57,857 nt of DNA from Phycisphaerales bacterium (GTDB lineage: Bacteria; Planctomycetota; Phycisphaerae; Phycisphaerales; UBA1924), in contig JAEPQP010000003.1 in the NCBI GenBank assembly GCA_017640485.1, positions 1 through 57,857 of the forward strand, written 5' to 3'. Positions within the stretch are counted from its first letter, which is position 1. Each line of letters opens with the position of its first letter. The position numbers and the translations under genes were made by a program. Shown here piece after piece: positions 47,845 through 55,924 of this stretch. The notes under the pieces are model-generated. The model worked only from the letters and a program-made list of their open reading frames with translations. It made no database searches and had not been told where the DNA came from.

Positions 47845-48297
47845 TTATGGACCCGAAGCCTTCCCGCGCATCATCGGGAGCATATCGATCGGGAATGCCG
47901 GGGACGAGATCGGACGCAGCGCGAGCGCAAGCAACGCCAGTTCGTCGTCGTCACCCGCGACCCTGTTCGTGCGGAGTTGACCACACCCGTTGCAGAAGTG
48001 GACGATGACCCACTCCCCATCGGAGCGCGAAGCGATCGAGATCGGTTCCATCGGCTGAGCGCACGGCGACCTCCGATCCCCGATCCGATCGTCCACATGT
48101 CTGGACCACAGACAATGGGGGCAATGATTCCGTTGGATGGTCCCGTACGATTGATAGGAAACAAACTGCTTGCAGTTGATGCACTGAAACCCGCCGCGAT
48201 CGCGGGTGTTTTTGTCGTGATGTTTCAAGTGAATAAATCCTTGGTCTCGATCGAAAGAACCGAGCCATTCCAGTCGACCGAGTGCTGGGCCGAGCAT
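47845..48297 (-). CDS. RNHCP-domain zinc protein
   Basis: 150 residues from ATG 48297 (TTG 48303 is possible). The diagnostic core is FQCINCKQFV and RNHCPHCLWSRHVD, then DRRSPCAQPMEPI, then HFCNGCGQLRTNR. Paired Cys clusters suggest two zinc sites. The function of the RNHCP family is unknown; nucleic-acid binding is a reasonable guess. It lies 85 bp past the terminator of the alpha-CTD gene on the same strand, so it needs its own promoter. No Shine-Dalgarno is clear. Confidence 0.82.
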   Translation of the reverse strand: MLGPALGRLEWLGSFDRDQGFIHLKHHDKNTRDRGGFQCINCKQFVSYQSYGTIQRNHCPHCLWSRHVDDRIGDRRSPCAQPMEPISIASRSDGEWVIVHFCNGCGQLRTNRVAGDDDELALLALALRPISSPAFPIDMLPMMRGKASGP

Positions 48298-48382
48298 GTG
48301 CAAAGAAGAACACGATCAGGATTTAGACAATGGGTGATTGCATCAGCCCGAATAATACACGACGCAAAGACCACACGCAAAC

Positions 48383-48405
48383 AAAAAACCTCAGCAATGC
48401 TGAGG
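48383..48405 (-). terminator. Terminator of the TPR-alpha-CTD gene
   Basis: A 7-bp stem CCTCAGC (48389-48395) / GCTGAGG (48399-48405) with a 3-nt loop; the A-run at 48383-48388 gives a T-tract on the minus strand. Confidence 0.85.
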
Positions 48406-48432
48406 CTTTGAAATCAGTTCTGATTGCTCTGC

Positions 48433-49371
48433 CTACTCGTCTTCGATGACACGCAGAGAGAGGCCGAAGTTGTTGAGCTTCTCGTGGATCTCCACGAGCG
48501 AGGTCGAACCGAAGTTCTTGACACCCATCAGCTCCGCTTCGGTGTGCGAGCACAGATCGCCGATGCTCTGGATGTTGAGCATCTGGAGCGCCTTGCGAGC
48601 ACGCACAGTCAGCTGCAACTCCGAGACCGGCTTGCTGAGCAACTGCTCCTTCCCCGACCCCTTGAGCTTCTCGAGGATCTGACGGCGAGCAACGCGATGC
48701 GCATCCTCGTGACCCTGACCGAGCTTCAGTCCCTTGACAGAAAGCATCCGCTTGATCTCGTCGAGCGAGGATTCTCCGAAGTTCTTGTAGCTCATGAGTT
48801 CCGATTCGTTGATCCGGATCAGATCGCCGAGCGTACGGATATTCATCTTCTTGAGACAGGTCCGAGCACGAACAGTCAGCTCAAAGTCCGTCACAGGGGT
48901 ATCGAGCAGCGCACGACGCTTCATCACATCACGCTCGTTCTCTTCCTCGATCATCATGCCCTTGGACGCGATGACATCGGTCATGAACAAGCGTGCGCGA
49001 GCGTGGTTCGGGTTTGTGTCCAGAATCTGACGCAGGCAGCGCTCCGCGCGGACGTAGTCGCCTTGATCCTCATAGAGGACCGCGAGGTTCATCAGCGCGT
49101 TGATCGGTGCAGGGGAGTGCTCGCAGACGCGCTCGTAGAGCGAGAGTGCTTCTTCCTCATCACCCGCGAGATCGAGCTGGTACGCAAGCTGGAACGCGAT
49201 ATCGAGGTTCTGAGGATCCGCAGCCAGCGCTGAACGCATCGTCTCGATGCCTTCCACCCGCTCGCCTTCACTCAGTTGTGATTGGCCTCTTTCAAAAAGC
49301 TCCATCGCGGTCTTCGCGTCAGCCGCAGCGGCCGAAGCGCCAACCACCATATCCATGGGATCGTTGCTCAT
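48433..49371 (-). CDS. TPR protein with two tandem RNA polymerase alpha-CTD domains
   Basis: 312 residues. TPR repeats occupy about 20-135. Two domains homologous to the C-terminal domain of RNA polymerase alpha follow, at about 155-215 and 247-307. The first reads LLDTPVTDFELTVRARTCLK ... MSYKNFGESSLDEIK; the second LLSKPVSELQLTVRARKALQ ... MGVKNFGSTSLVEIH. Residues matching E. coli alpha Arg265 (Arg168, Arg257) and Asn294 (Asn197, Asn286) are kept; Lys298 is replaced (Ser201, Thr290). There is no alpha N-terminal (assembly) domain. It could bind UP-element-like DNA or act as a bridge to sigma or regulators (inference). GGAG precedes the ATG. Confidence 0.9.
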   Translation of the reverse strand: MSNDPMDMVVGASAAAADAKTAMELFERGQSQLSEGERVEGIETMRSALAADPQNLDIAFQLAYQLDLAGDEEEALSLYERVCEHSPAPINALMNLAVLYEDQGDYVRAERCLRQILDTNPNHARARLFMTDVIASKGMMIEEENERDVMKRRALLDTPVTDFELTVRARTCLKKMNIRTLGDLIRINESELMSYKNFGESSLDEIKRMLSVKGLKLGQGHEDAHRVARRQILEKLKGSGKEQLLSKPVSELQLTVRARKALQMLNIQSIGDLCSHTEAELMGVKNFGSTSLVEIHEKLNNFGLSLRVIEDE

Positions 49372-49491
49372 GTGTACTCCTGGTCAAATCGTGCCGAATC
49401 CAGATGTCAACCCTCTGTTTCAGCCGGTCGTAATCCTAGGCCGGTCACCCCGCAATCGCAACACTGCAAGCCACTTAGGATGAGCCAACTG

Positions 49492-51159
49492 TCAGGGCTG
49501 GGTCAAGGTCGGATCCGGGAGCGGGTCATCAAACGGATCCAGATCAGGAGCCGCATCCTCGTCCACAAGCGTCATCGTCTTCCATTTCCCGCCGATAAAC
49601 CGGATCAGAAGCCCGATCCCGAGCAGGATGATGTACAGCGAAGCCCCGATCCAAGGACCGATCGAACCCAGGTCCGGCACCAGCCAGATCAACGAGAGCC
49701 CAACCCCAGGGATACAGATCCATGACAGGATGATCGTCAGCACGCCCGGCCAGACGGTGTCCCCTGCTCCGCGCAGCGAACCCGTAATCGTGATCGCGAC
49801 GGCATCGAATATCTGGAACACCGCCGCGGCGATCATGATCTGCACACCGATCTCGATCAGACGCGTCCGCTCCTCGATCGGAGTCCCCTCGTTGATAAAC
49901 ATCGCGATCAACGGCTCGCGGAACACCACAAAGCACAACGCGCACAAACCCATATACCCAAGCGTGATCTTGAGAGCCAGCATTGTCCGCGCCAGCGCGA
50001 TATCAGGACGCCCCATCCCCATCGCTTTCCCGACCATCGCTTGCGCAGCGATCGAGATCCCGACAGCGGGCATGAAACTCAGGTGCATGTACTGGAGCGC
50101 GATCCACCCGACTGTGTTGTGCAAGACCGGATCATCGCCCACGGCTTCGCCGCCCATCGGGACGAGCTTGACCATCAGGATCGTCCAGCACAGCATCTCG
50201 TTGAGGAACATGAATCCCGGCCAAGCACCGACGCGGAACAGATCCTTGATGCACTTGACGCTCGCTCTCCACGCCTTGCGGGTCCCGAACAAGCGGGCGT
50301 ACCTCGGGCTCAGGAACAACACAAACGGGATCACAAACTCCATCGCGCTCCCGAGCACCGTTCCGATCGCCGCGCCCTTGATCCCCATCGGTTCGATCCC
50401 GAGCGATCCAGCGAGCGCCGCGATCGGCTGGGTGATCGACGCGACCGCGGATCCGATCAAGCCATCAGAGACAGGCATCCCCTCATCCCCGAAGATCAGC
50501 AGCAGGTTGATGAGCATGTTGGTGATGTTCCCGATGACCGCCGAGATCAGTACGACATTCGGACGATGCATGCCGTAGAAATAGTGGTGCAGCGACCGCG
50601 CTGCGATCACAAACACACCACCCAGCAGAACGATCTGCGCATAGTCGCTGCTCAGCGTAGCGAGCTGCGCGTCCTTCCCGAACATCCAGTCCTGTGCAAA
50701 CAGGGACGGGATCACCCAGTACATCGGTGCCATCAACACAATGAAATACACCAGCCCGATCAGGAGCCCGTTCCAAACATACGCCGCGCCACGCTCCGCT
50801 TTCCCGGCCCCAAGGTTCTGGGACACAAACGAGTTGATCACGCCGTTCATCCCGAGCACATACGCCATGAACATCCAGACGAACATCGATCCGTCGGATT
50901 GCGCCGCGATGTAGACCGGGTCCTCGCCGATGTCCTTGACCATCAGCTTGTCAACGAACGCCATGATCGTGTATGAGGTCATCGTCGCGACCGATGGGAT
51001 CGCGATCTTGAGCATCTCCGCGATCGCTGAGCTGTTGTCGAGCGGCGCACTGGATCCCCCCGACGCGCCGTGGTCGTTCCCTGTCCCGCTCAAGGACGGA
51101 TCTCTTGTGGATTGATCGACGGACCGATCAACCGAAGCTGGTTCGTGGGCTTCTGTCAT
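49492..51159 (-). CDS. MATE-family efflux transporter
   Basis: 555 residues from ATG 51159 (TTG 51174 alternative). A hydrophilic N-terminus of about 45 residues (SVDQSTRDPSLSGTGNDHGA) precedes twelve membrane helices. MATE landmarks are AEMLKIAIPSVATMTSYTIM, VNSFVSQNLGAGKAERGAAY (reading INSF), and GISIAAQAMVGKAMGMGRPD. It would export cationic drugs or metabolites using a Na+ or H+ gradient. It is 205 bp downstream of pdxA and probably has its own promoter. Confidence 0.9.
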   Translation of the reverse strand: MTEAHEPASVDRSVDQSTRDPSLSGTGNDHGASGGSSAPLDNSSAIAEMLKIAIPSVATMTSYTIMAFVDKLMVKDIGEDPVYIAAQSDGSMFVWMFMAYVLGMNGVINSFVSQNLGAGKAERGAAYVWNGLLIGLVYFIVLMAPMYWVIPSLFAQDWMFGKDAQLATLSSDYAQIVLLGGVFVIAARSLHHYFYGMHRPNVVLISAVIGNITNMLINLLLIFGDEGMPVSDGLIGSAVASITQPIAALAGSLGIEPMGIKGAAIGTVLGSAMEFVIPFVLFLSPRYARLFGTRKAWRASVKCIKDLFRVGAWPGFMFLNEMLCWTILMVKLVPMGGEAVGDDPVLHNTVGWIALQYMHLSFMPAVGISIAAQAMVGKAMGMGRPDIALARTMLALKITLGYMGLCALCFVVFREPLIAMFINEGTPIEERTRLIEIGVQIMIAAAVFQIFDAVAITITGSLRGAGDTVWPGVLTIILSWICIPGVGLSLIWLVPDLGSIGPWIGASLYIILLGIGLLIRFIGGKWKTMTLVDEDAAPDLDPFDDPLPDPTLTQP

Positions 51160-51292
51160 CTTCTTCTGTTCCAAATTCTTCGAGGGGCTGAATCGCTGTA
51201 CCGACGCTCACCGCGTGCAGATGCGGGATCGTTCACATTTTCATCAATAAATGACGGGTCGTGATGTCAGTGATTCAGGATCATAGTGAGCG

Positions 51293-51320
51293 ATGGTACC
51301 ACATCATCCAAGCGTGTCAA
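51293..51320 (-). promoter_or_regulatory. Candidate promoter of MATE gene
   Basis: On the minus strand, a perfect -35 TTGACA (51315-51320 complement) and TACCAT (51293-51298 complement) are 16 nt apart. The leader would be about 125 nt. Confidence 0.4.
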
Positions 51321-51364
51321 TCCGCATGGAAGCATTCGATGGAACATTCTCGATTTGAATCCGA

Positions 51365-52414
51365 CTACGAAACCCGCTCCATGGTCTTGGCGCTGCTCAG
51401 CTTCAGCGCCAGATCGATCGCGTGCGCCGTTGATCCCGGATCCGCGATCCCCTTACCCGCGATGTCAAACGCCGTCCCATGATCCGGAGAAGTCCGGACC
51501 ACATCCCCCAACCCCAGCGTCACATTCACGGCCATATCCCGCTCGAGCAGCTTCACAGGAATCAAACCCTGATCGTGGTACATCGCCACCACCAGGTCAT
51601 ACTTCCCCTCCATCGCGGGACGATAGATCGTGTCCGCCGGGAACGGTCCCTCCACAATCATCCCCGTTCCACGCGCCAGATCCATCGCAGGCTTGATGAG
51701 CCGCTGCTCCTCATCGCCCATCAATCCGTCCTCGCCCGCATGCGGGTTCAATCCGCACACCGCCATGCGTGGACGCTTGATCCCCAGATCCAGACACGCT
51801 TGATGCCCGAGATCAATCGCTGTGTGCACCTTCCCGATCGTGAGCACATCGCGGATGTCGTTGAGCGCGATGTGGACCGTTGCGAGGACGACCCGGAGTT
51901 TGTCCCCCACAAACATCATCGCAAATCGGCGCTCGCCGAGGGTCTTGGCGATCAACTCCGTATGTCCCGGGTAGTTCTTCCCCGCCATCGACCACGCGAG
52001 CTTATTGATCGGACCGGTCACAATCCCCTGCGCTCTGAGCGGATCACTGGGATCACGCTGGGTATCACGGATCGCTTCCATGACCCAGTGGTAGCTCATC
52101 GCTCCCGAGACCCCGTCTGCTTTGGGAGCCATCGAGAGATCGACCCCCTCATCATTCATCTGCGGATCCGAATCCAGCAACACGACCGATTTGGAATCAA
52201 TCGTCGAGACCAACGGCGAACGCGCATCGACCTGCCACCAGAACGGCTCAACCCCGCAGACCTGCGCCGCGTGGTGCATAACCTGCGCCGATCCATGGAT
52301 CAGAAACCGCCCGCTCTTGCGACGGGATTTATCAGCAAGCGCGCGGACCAAGACCTCCGGCCCGACCCCGCCAGGGTCACCCATCGAAACCGAAATGGTT
52401 GGGAGCAGACTCAT
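51365..52414 (-). CDS. pdxA: 4-hydroxythreonine-4-phosphate dehydrogenase
   Basis: 349 residues. Family motifs: SMGDPGGVGPEVLVRAL, VTGPINKLAW, PGHTELIA, CGLNPHAGEDGLMG, MYHDQGLIPVK and TSPDHGTAFDIAGKG. The His residues of these motifs bind the metal. It acts in DXP-independent-lyase-type pyridoxal phosphate synthesis (PdxA/PdxJ route). It starts 39 bp after pheA on the same strand. TACAAT lies 6 nt before the ATG and no Shine-Dalgarno is present. Confidence 0.97.
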   Translation of the reverse strand: MSLLPTISVSMGDPGGVGPEVLVRALADKSRRKSGRFLIHGSAQVMHHAAQVCGVEPFWWQVDARSPLVSTIDSKSVVLLDSDPQMNDEGVDLSMAPKADGVSGAMSYHWVMEAIRDTQRDPSDPLRAQGIVTGPINKLAWSMAGKNYPGHTELIAKTLGERRFAMMFVGDKLRVVLATVHIALNDIRDVLTIGKVHTAIDLGHQACLDLGIKRPRMAVCGLNPHAGEDGLMGDEEQRLIKPAMDLARGTGMIVEGPFPADTIYRPAMEGKYDLVVAMYHDQGLIPVKLLERDMAVNVTLGLGDVVRTSPDHGTAFDIAGKGIADPGSTAHAIDLALKLSSAKTMERVS

Positions 52415-52420
52415 GACCCA

Positions 52421-52426
52421 ATTGTA
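52421..52426 (-). promoter_or_regulatory. -10-like TACAAT 6 nt before pdxA
   Basis: Minus strand TACAAT (5 of 6 to consensus), then TGGGTC, then ATG 52414. It lies in the 39-bp gap after pheA. Confidence 0.5.
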
Positions 52427-52453
52427 CGCAGACGAGGATCAGCAGTTTTGGCT

Positions 52454-53671
52454 TCAGAGGATCCGCTGCGATCTCGGGAATGATCCGAGCACATGGATCT
52501 CCTTGCAGTGCACACGCGCATCCTTGAGCGCCCGCTTCATCTCCGGATCATCGCGATGGCCGTTCGCATCGATATAGAATGTGTAGTTCCAGTTCTCGCG
52601 TCCCGACGGACGCTTGTCGATGTGACTCAGATTCACCCCGGCGTTGTGGAACGACTGGAGCACCTCAACCAGCGCCCCGTGCTTGTCCTCGGTCACAAAG
52701 GTAATCGCGGTTTTGTCGTCACCCGTGCGCCCAGCACGCTCGCGAGAGATCACATAGAACCGCGTGATGTTGTCCGAGTTATCCTCGATGCTGCTCTGCA
52801 AGCAAGGCAACCCATACAACTCTCCCGCGAGTTCAGAAGCAATCGCAGCCGCTCCAGGATCCGCACCGATATCACGCGCAGTCTGATTCTCCGAGAGCGT
52901 GGTCTTGACCGCTTGGCTCGTCGATGCATCCGGACACAGCGTCGCGTTGGGGTAATGCGTGTTGATCCATCCCCGGCACTGCTCAAACACCTCGGGTTTG
53001 GAATGGATCCGACGAATGTGAGCGGGCTCCGCATCACTCAGGAACATGTGATGGATCGCGATCTGGATCTCCGCGTACACGCGGACCTTCCCCGCGTTTG
53101 CCCACAATGCATCGAGCGTCTCCGTGATCCCGCCCCCGATCGAGTTCTCGATCGGGACCAATCCATAATGCACATGCCCACGACGGACCTCTGAAAAAAC
53201 AGAACCGATGCGTCGCAGATCCGTGTACTCGACCGACGATCCGAACTGCTTGACGGATGCTTGATGCGAGTAACTCCCCTTGGGACCCAGATACCCGATA
53301 CTCAGCGGACGCTCCAGAGCAAAGGATCCGGACATCATCTCGCGATAGATGGCTTCGATTGTTTTATCAGGGAGCGGCCCCTCGTTGTTGTTGATCGCTC
53401 GCTGCAGCACCGCCGCTTCGCGATGCGGTGCGTAGATCGGTGTATCGGATCCACGCTTGATCTCCCCCACTTCGACGACACACGATGCCCGCTCGTTGAG
53501 CATCGAGACGAGTTTCTTGTCGATGCGATCGATCTTCTTCCGAACAGCATCCAACGCCGCGGAATCGTGTTTGGTCTCGACACCCTTCTTGGATGCCGCG
53601 GCCTTCCCATTCTTCTGAGCGGGCTTGCGGGCCGACTTTTTGCTGCTGGATGTGGTCTTCTTTTTCGCCAT
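52454..53671 (-). CDS. pheA: Bifunctional chorismate mutase / prephenate dehydratase
   Basis: 405 residues from ATG 53671. After a Lys/Ser/Ala-rich tail of about 35 residues (KKKTTSSSKKSARKPAQKNG) come the AroQ chorismate mutase helices (LDAVRKKIDRIDKKLVSMLN). The prephenate dehydratase follows (SIGYLGPKGSYSHQASVKQF, VPIENSIGGGI, NITRFYVI), then the ACT regulatory domain (HGALVEVLQSFHNAGVNLSH). It makes phenylpyruvate and should be feedback-inhibited by Phe. The basic tail resembles histone-like KSAK repeats and is unusual on a metabolic enzyme. Other in-frame starts (53683, 53710) would lengthen it further. Confidence 0.94.
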   Translation of the reverse strand: MAKKKTTSSSKKSARKPAQKNGKAAASKKGVETKHDSAALDAVRKKIDRIDKKLVSMLNERASCVVEVGEIKRGSDTPIYAPHREAAVLQRAINNNEGPLPDKTIEAIYREMMSGSFALERPLSIGYLGPKGSYSHQASVKQFGSSVEYTDLRRIGSVFSEVRRGHVHYGLVPIENSIGGGITETLDALWANAGKVRVYAEIQIAIHHMFLSDAEPAHIRRIHSKPEVFEQCRGWINTHYPNATLCPDASTSQAVKTTLSENQTARDIGADPGAAAIASELAGELYGLPCLQSSIEDNSDNITRFYVISRERAGRTGDDKTAITFVTEDKHGALVEVLQSFHNAGVNLSHIDKRPSGRENWNYTFYIDANGHRDDPEMKRALKDARVHCKEIHVLGSFPRSQRIL

Positions 53672-53819
53672 AGAGACGACCATATCGCCAATCTGGATGC
53701 TGATGGTCAATGAAGATCACGGTTTTGTCTATGATTGTCCGATATTTCACGCGTTCGCATCGCGCAGAGCGAGCTTTGCGCCACCGAAAGCACCACCCCC
53801 CAAACCCCAAGAACCCTTC

Positions 53820-54782
53820 ATGGACGCTACCTACCTGACCAGCACCCCGCTCACCCTCGCTCAATCACTCCCAGAGGGTGGTTCGATCTCGCTCTTCTTC
53901 CTCCTCGCCGGCGGGATGATGCTGTGGCTCTTCGGTGCCAAAATCGTCAAGCCGGTCTTCTTCATCTTCGGGCTCGCGATCGGTGGATTCGTCGGCACAA
54001 CCATCCTCCCACTCACCGGACTCCCCGCATTCGATCTCGGCGGATTCACGCTGACCCCCGGATTCACAGGACTCATCGCGGGTTCCATCATCGGCGCCCT
54101 AGTTATGCTCGCGATGTTCCGGATGGTCATCACCATCACCGCCGCGATCGCGTTCGCGGCCGCGGGACTGCTGGGCGCGATGGTCTTCCTGCATTTCAAT
54201 CCGACACAAAGCACAACACTCACCGAAACCGAAACTGCGATCGTCGACAGCGGAGATCAGGGGATCAACGCCCTCAACAGCGCCACCGATTCCATCGCAC
54301 AGGAAGCCGCGGAACGATCCGTGGATATCCTCAACTCCGGTGACGAACCACTCATCGGCGAAGAAGCGAAGCAAGACATCCTCGACGCGGCGCAACGCTC
54401 ACGCGAGTTCATTTCGCGCGTTGTCGAGAATGTCCGCGCCGATCTCGATGCACGCCCGGCACGCGACAAGATGATTGCGTTCTCGTCTATGTTCGCAGGA
54501 CTCGCGCTCGGACTGCTCATCGGCGTGGTCATGCCGAATCGAGCCGCGGCACTCGTAACCAGCCTGACCGGATCCGCGGCTTGGATCGCCGCGGGAACCG
54601 CACTCCTGACCGCTCGAAACGGCGAGATCCCCTCATTCCTCGACCACTCCGCAGTGGTCTGGGCCGTGATCTGGATCTTCATCACGATTCTGGGTTTGTT
54701 CGTTCAACTGGGGTTTTTGGACAAAAAATCGCAACGCACAGCACGAGCGCAGGATCGGGACGATGACGACGACGAAAGCTAA
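53820..54782 (+). CDS. DUF4203/TMEM198-like membrane protein
   Basis: 320 residues from ATG 53820. Five membrane helices lie in the N-terminal part (LFFLLAGGMMLWLFGAKIVK, FIFGLAIGGFVGTTILPLTG and so on). An acidic helical extracytoplasmic stretch of about 110 residues (ETAIVDSGDQGINALNSATD) is followed by three C-terminal helices. The spacing of GxxxG-rich helices fits the TM7S3/TM198-like family (DUF4203). The C-terminus is strongly acidic (DRDDDDDES). The longer frame from 53625 overlaps pheA and is rejected. Function unknown. Confidence 0.68.
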   Translation: MDATYLTSTPLTLAQSLPEGGSISLFFLLAGGMMLWLFGAKIVKPVFFIFGLAIGGFVGTTILPLTGLPAFDLGGFTLTPGFTGLIAGSIIGALVMLAMFRMVITITAAIAFAAAGLLGAMVFLHFNPTQSTTLTETETAIVDSGDQGINALNSATDSIAQEAAERSVDILNSGDEPLIGEEAKQDILDAAQRSREFISRVVENVRADLDARPARDKMIAFSSMFAGLALGLLIGVVMPNRAAALVTSLTGSAAWIAAGTALLTARNGEIPSFLDHSAVVWAVIWIFITILGLFVQLGFLDKKSQRTARAQDRDDDDDES

Positions 54783-54882
54783 TCCATCGAGCGGAATCGC
54801 CCATCTGAACGACAAATTGAACCGGCAGGACCATCTGTGCGGATCGACAGTACGCAAGATATCCCCCTAAAATCGGTCCTAT

Positions 54883-54911
54883 TTGACTTTCTGAGCGGGA
54901 GATGGGACAAT
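54883..54911 (+). promoter_or_regulatory. Strong sigma70-type promoter candidate
   Basis: TTGACT (54883-54888) and GACAAT (54906-54911) are exactly 17 nt apart. The leader to ATG 55023 would be about 105 nt. It includes a hairpin AGGCAC / GTGCCT at about 54959-54974. Confidence 0.55.
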
Positions 54912-55022
54912 TACCCCTTGCGAATCGACCGATACCTTGGGAGAGGTTGAGAGAGAAAGGCACGCCAGTGCCTGTACAGGACGCCACGGATCGCGCCTGG
55001 ATCAACACCACACGGAGGCACC

Positions 55023-55367
55023 ATGTCCACCATCACCAAGCCCAGCATCTCCCCACCCAGCGTGCGTGCTCACAACGCGAAGCAACCGACGATGACCGAA
55101 TCCAGCTTGGACAAAGCACAGATCCTCTCCCAGACCACCAAACGACGCGACGAAGCAACCAAACTCCTCACTTCGCTCCTCGAAGCCAAACGCGTCTCCG
55201 AACGCAACCTCGCATCGATCCATCAGGACGACCTCCTCAAGAGAGTGACCGGAAACTCCTCGATGGACAACGCGATCGCTTCGACCCGCAAGCTCATCGA
55301 CTCGTTCAACCGCGTGATCGATGATCTCCGCCGGAACCTCAACGACGACGAGCTCTCGCTCTCCTGA
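55023..55367 (+). CDS. Small helical hypothetical protein
   Basis: 114 residues. The first 25 are disordered (Ser/Thr/Pro-rich). The rest is one long, charged, probably coiled-coil stretch (SLDKAQILSQTTKRRDEATK, LTSLLEAKRVSERNLASIHQ). No signal peptide, metal site or known family. GGAGG lies 7 nt before the ATG and a good promoter stands upstream, so it is likely well expressed. It is 56 bp upstream of dut on the same strand. Confidence 0.7.
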   Translation: MSTITKPSISPPSVRAHNAKQPTMTESSLDKAQILSQTTKRRDEATKLLTSLLEAKRVSERNLASIHQDDLLKRVTGNSSMDNAIASTRKLIDSFNRVIDDLRRNLNDDELSLS

Positions 55368-55411
55368 TCCATCGCGATCCTTCTCAAATCCACTCCCTAC
55401 GCTCCGATGCC

Positions 55412-55417
55412 TATCCT
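55412..55417 (+). promoter_or_regulatory. -10-like TATCCT 6 nt before dut
   Basis: TATCCT, then CCCGGC, then ATG 55424. No Shine-Dalgarno is present. The hexamer lies in the 56-bp gap after the preceding ORF. Confidence 0.4.
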
Positions 55418-55423
55418 CCCGGC

Positions 55424-55924
55424 ATGACGATCCCTCCATCCACGCAGAGCAGCCCCGCTACTGGACAATCAACCGCGACCGTCCGCTTCATGAAGCTCGA
55501 CGACAACGCGACCATCCCGCAGTACCAGACCCAGCTCGCCGCGGGACTCGATCTCGCCGCGTGCCTGCCCCGTCATGACTGTGCAGCGACAGTGACCGTC
55601 GAGCCGGGGGACATCGTCAAAATCCCGCTCGGATTCGCGTGCGCCATCCCCCCAGGATTCGAGGGTCAGGTCCGACCCCGCTCCGGACTCGCAACCAAGT
55701 ACGGCCTGAGCGTCCCCAACGCGCCGGGAACCGTCGATGCAGACTACCGAGGCGAGATGTTCGTCGCGCTCATCAACCTCGGCCGCAAACCAATCGACAT
55801 CACCCACGGCATGCGCATCGCGCAGCTCATCATCGCACCGGTCTCGCACGCCAACATCATCGAGGTCGACTCCCTCGACCAAACCCAACGCGGCGAAGGC
55901 GGCTTCGGCTCAACCGGACTCTAA
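55424..55924 (+). CDS. dut: dUTP diphosphatase
   Basis: 166 residues. All five trimeric dUTPase motifs are visible: AAGLDLAA, RPRSGLATKYGL, PNAPGTVDADYRGEMFV with the catalytic Asp, GMRIAQLII, and the C-terminal arm RGEGGFGSTG. It hydrolyses dUTP to dUMP. About 20 extra residues precede the usual N-terminus. The 3' end overlaps the convergent membrane-protein gene by 15 nt. Confidence 0.96.
   Translation: MTIPPSTQSSPATGQSTATVRFMKLDDNATIPQYQTQLAAGLDLAACLPRHDCAATVTVEPGDIVKIPLGFACAIPPGFEGQVRPRSGLATKYGLSVPNAPGTVDADYRGEMFVALINLGRKPIDITHGMRIAQLIIAPVSHANIIEVDSLDQTQRGEGGFGSTGL

Noticed and set aside
51479-52483. 334-codon plus-strand frame
   Set aside because: Antisense shadow of pdxA.
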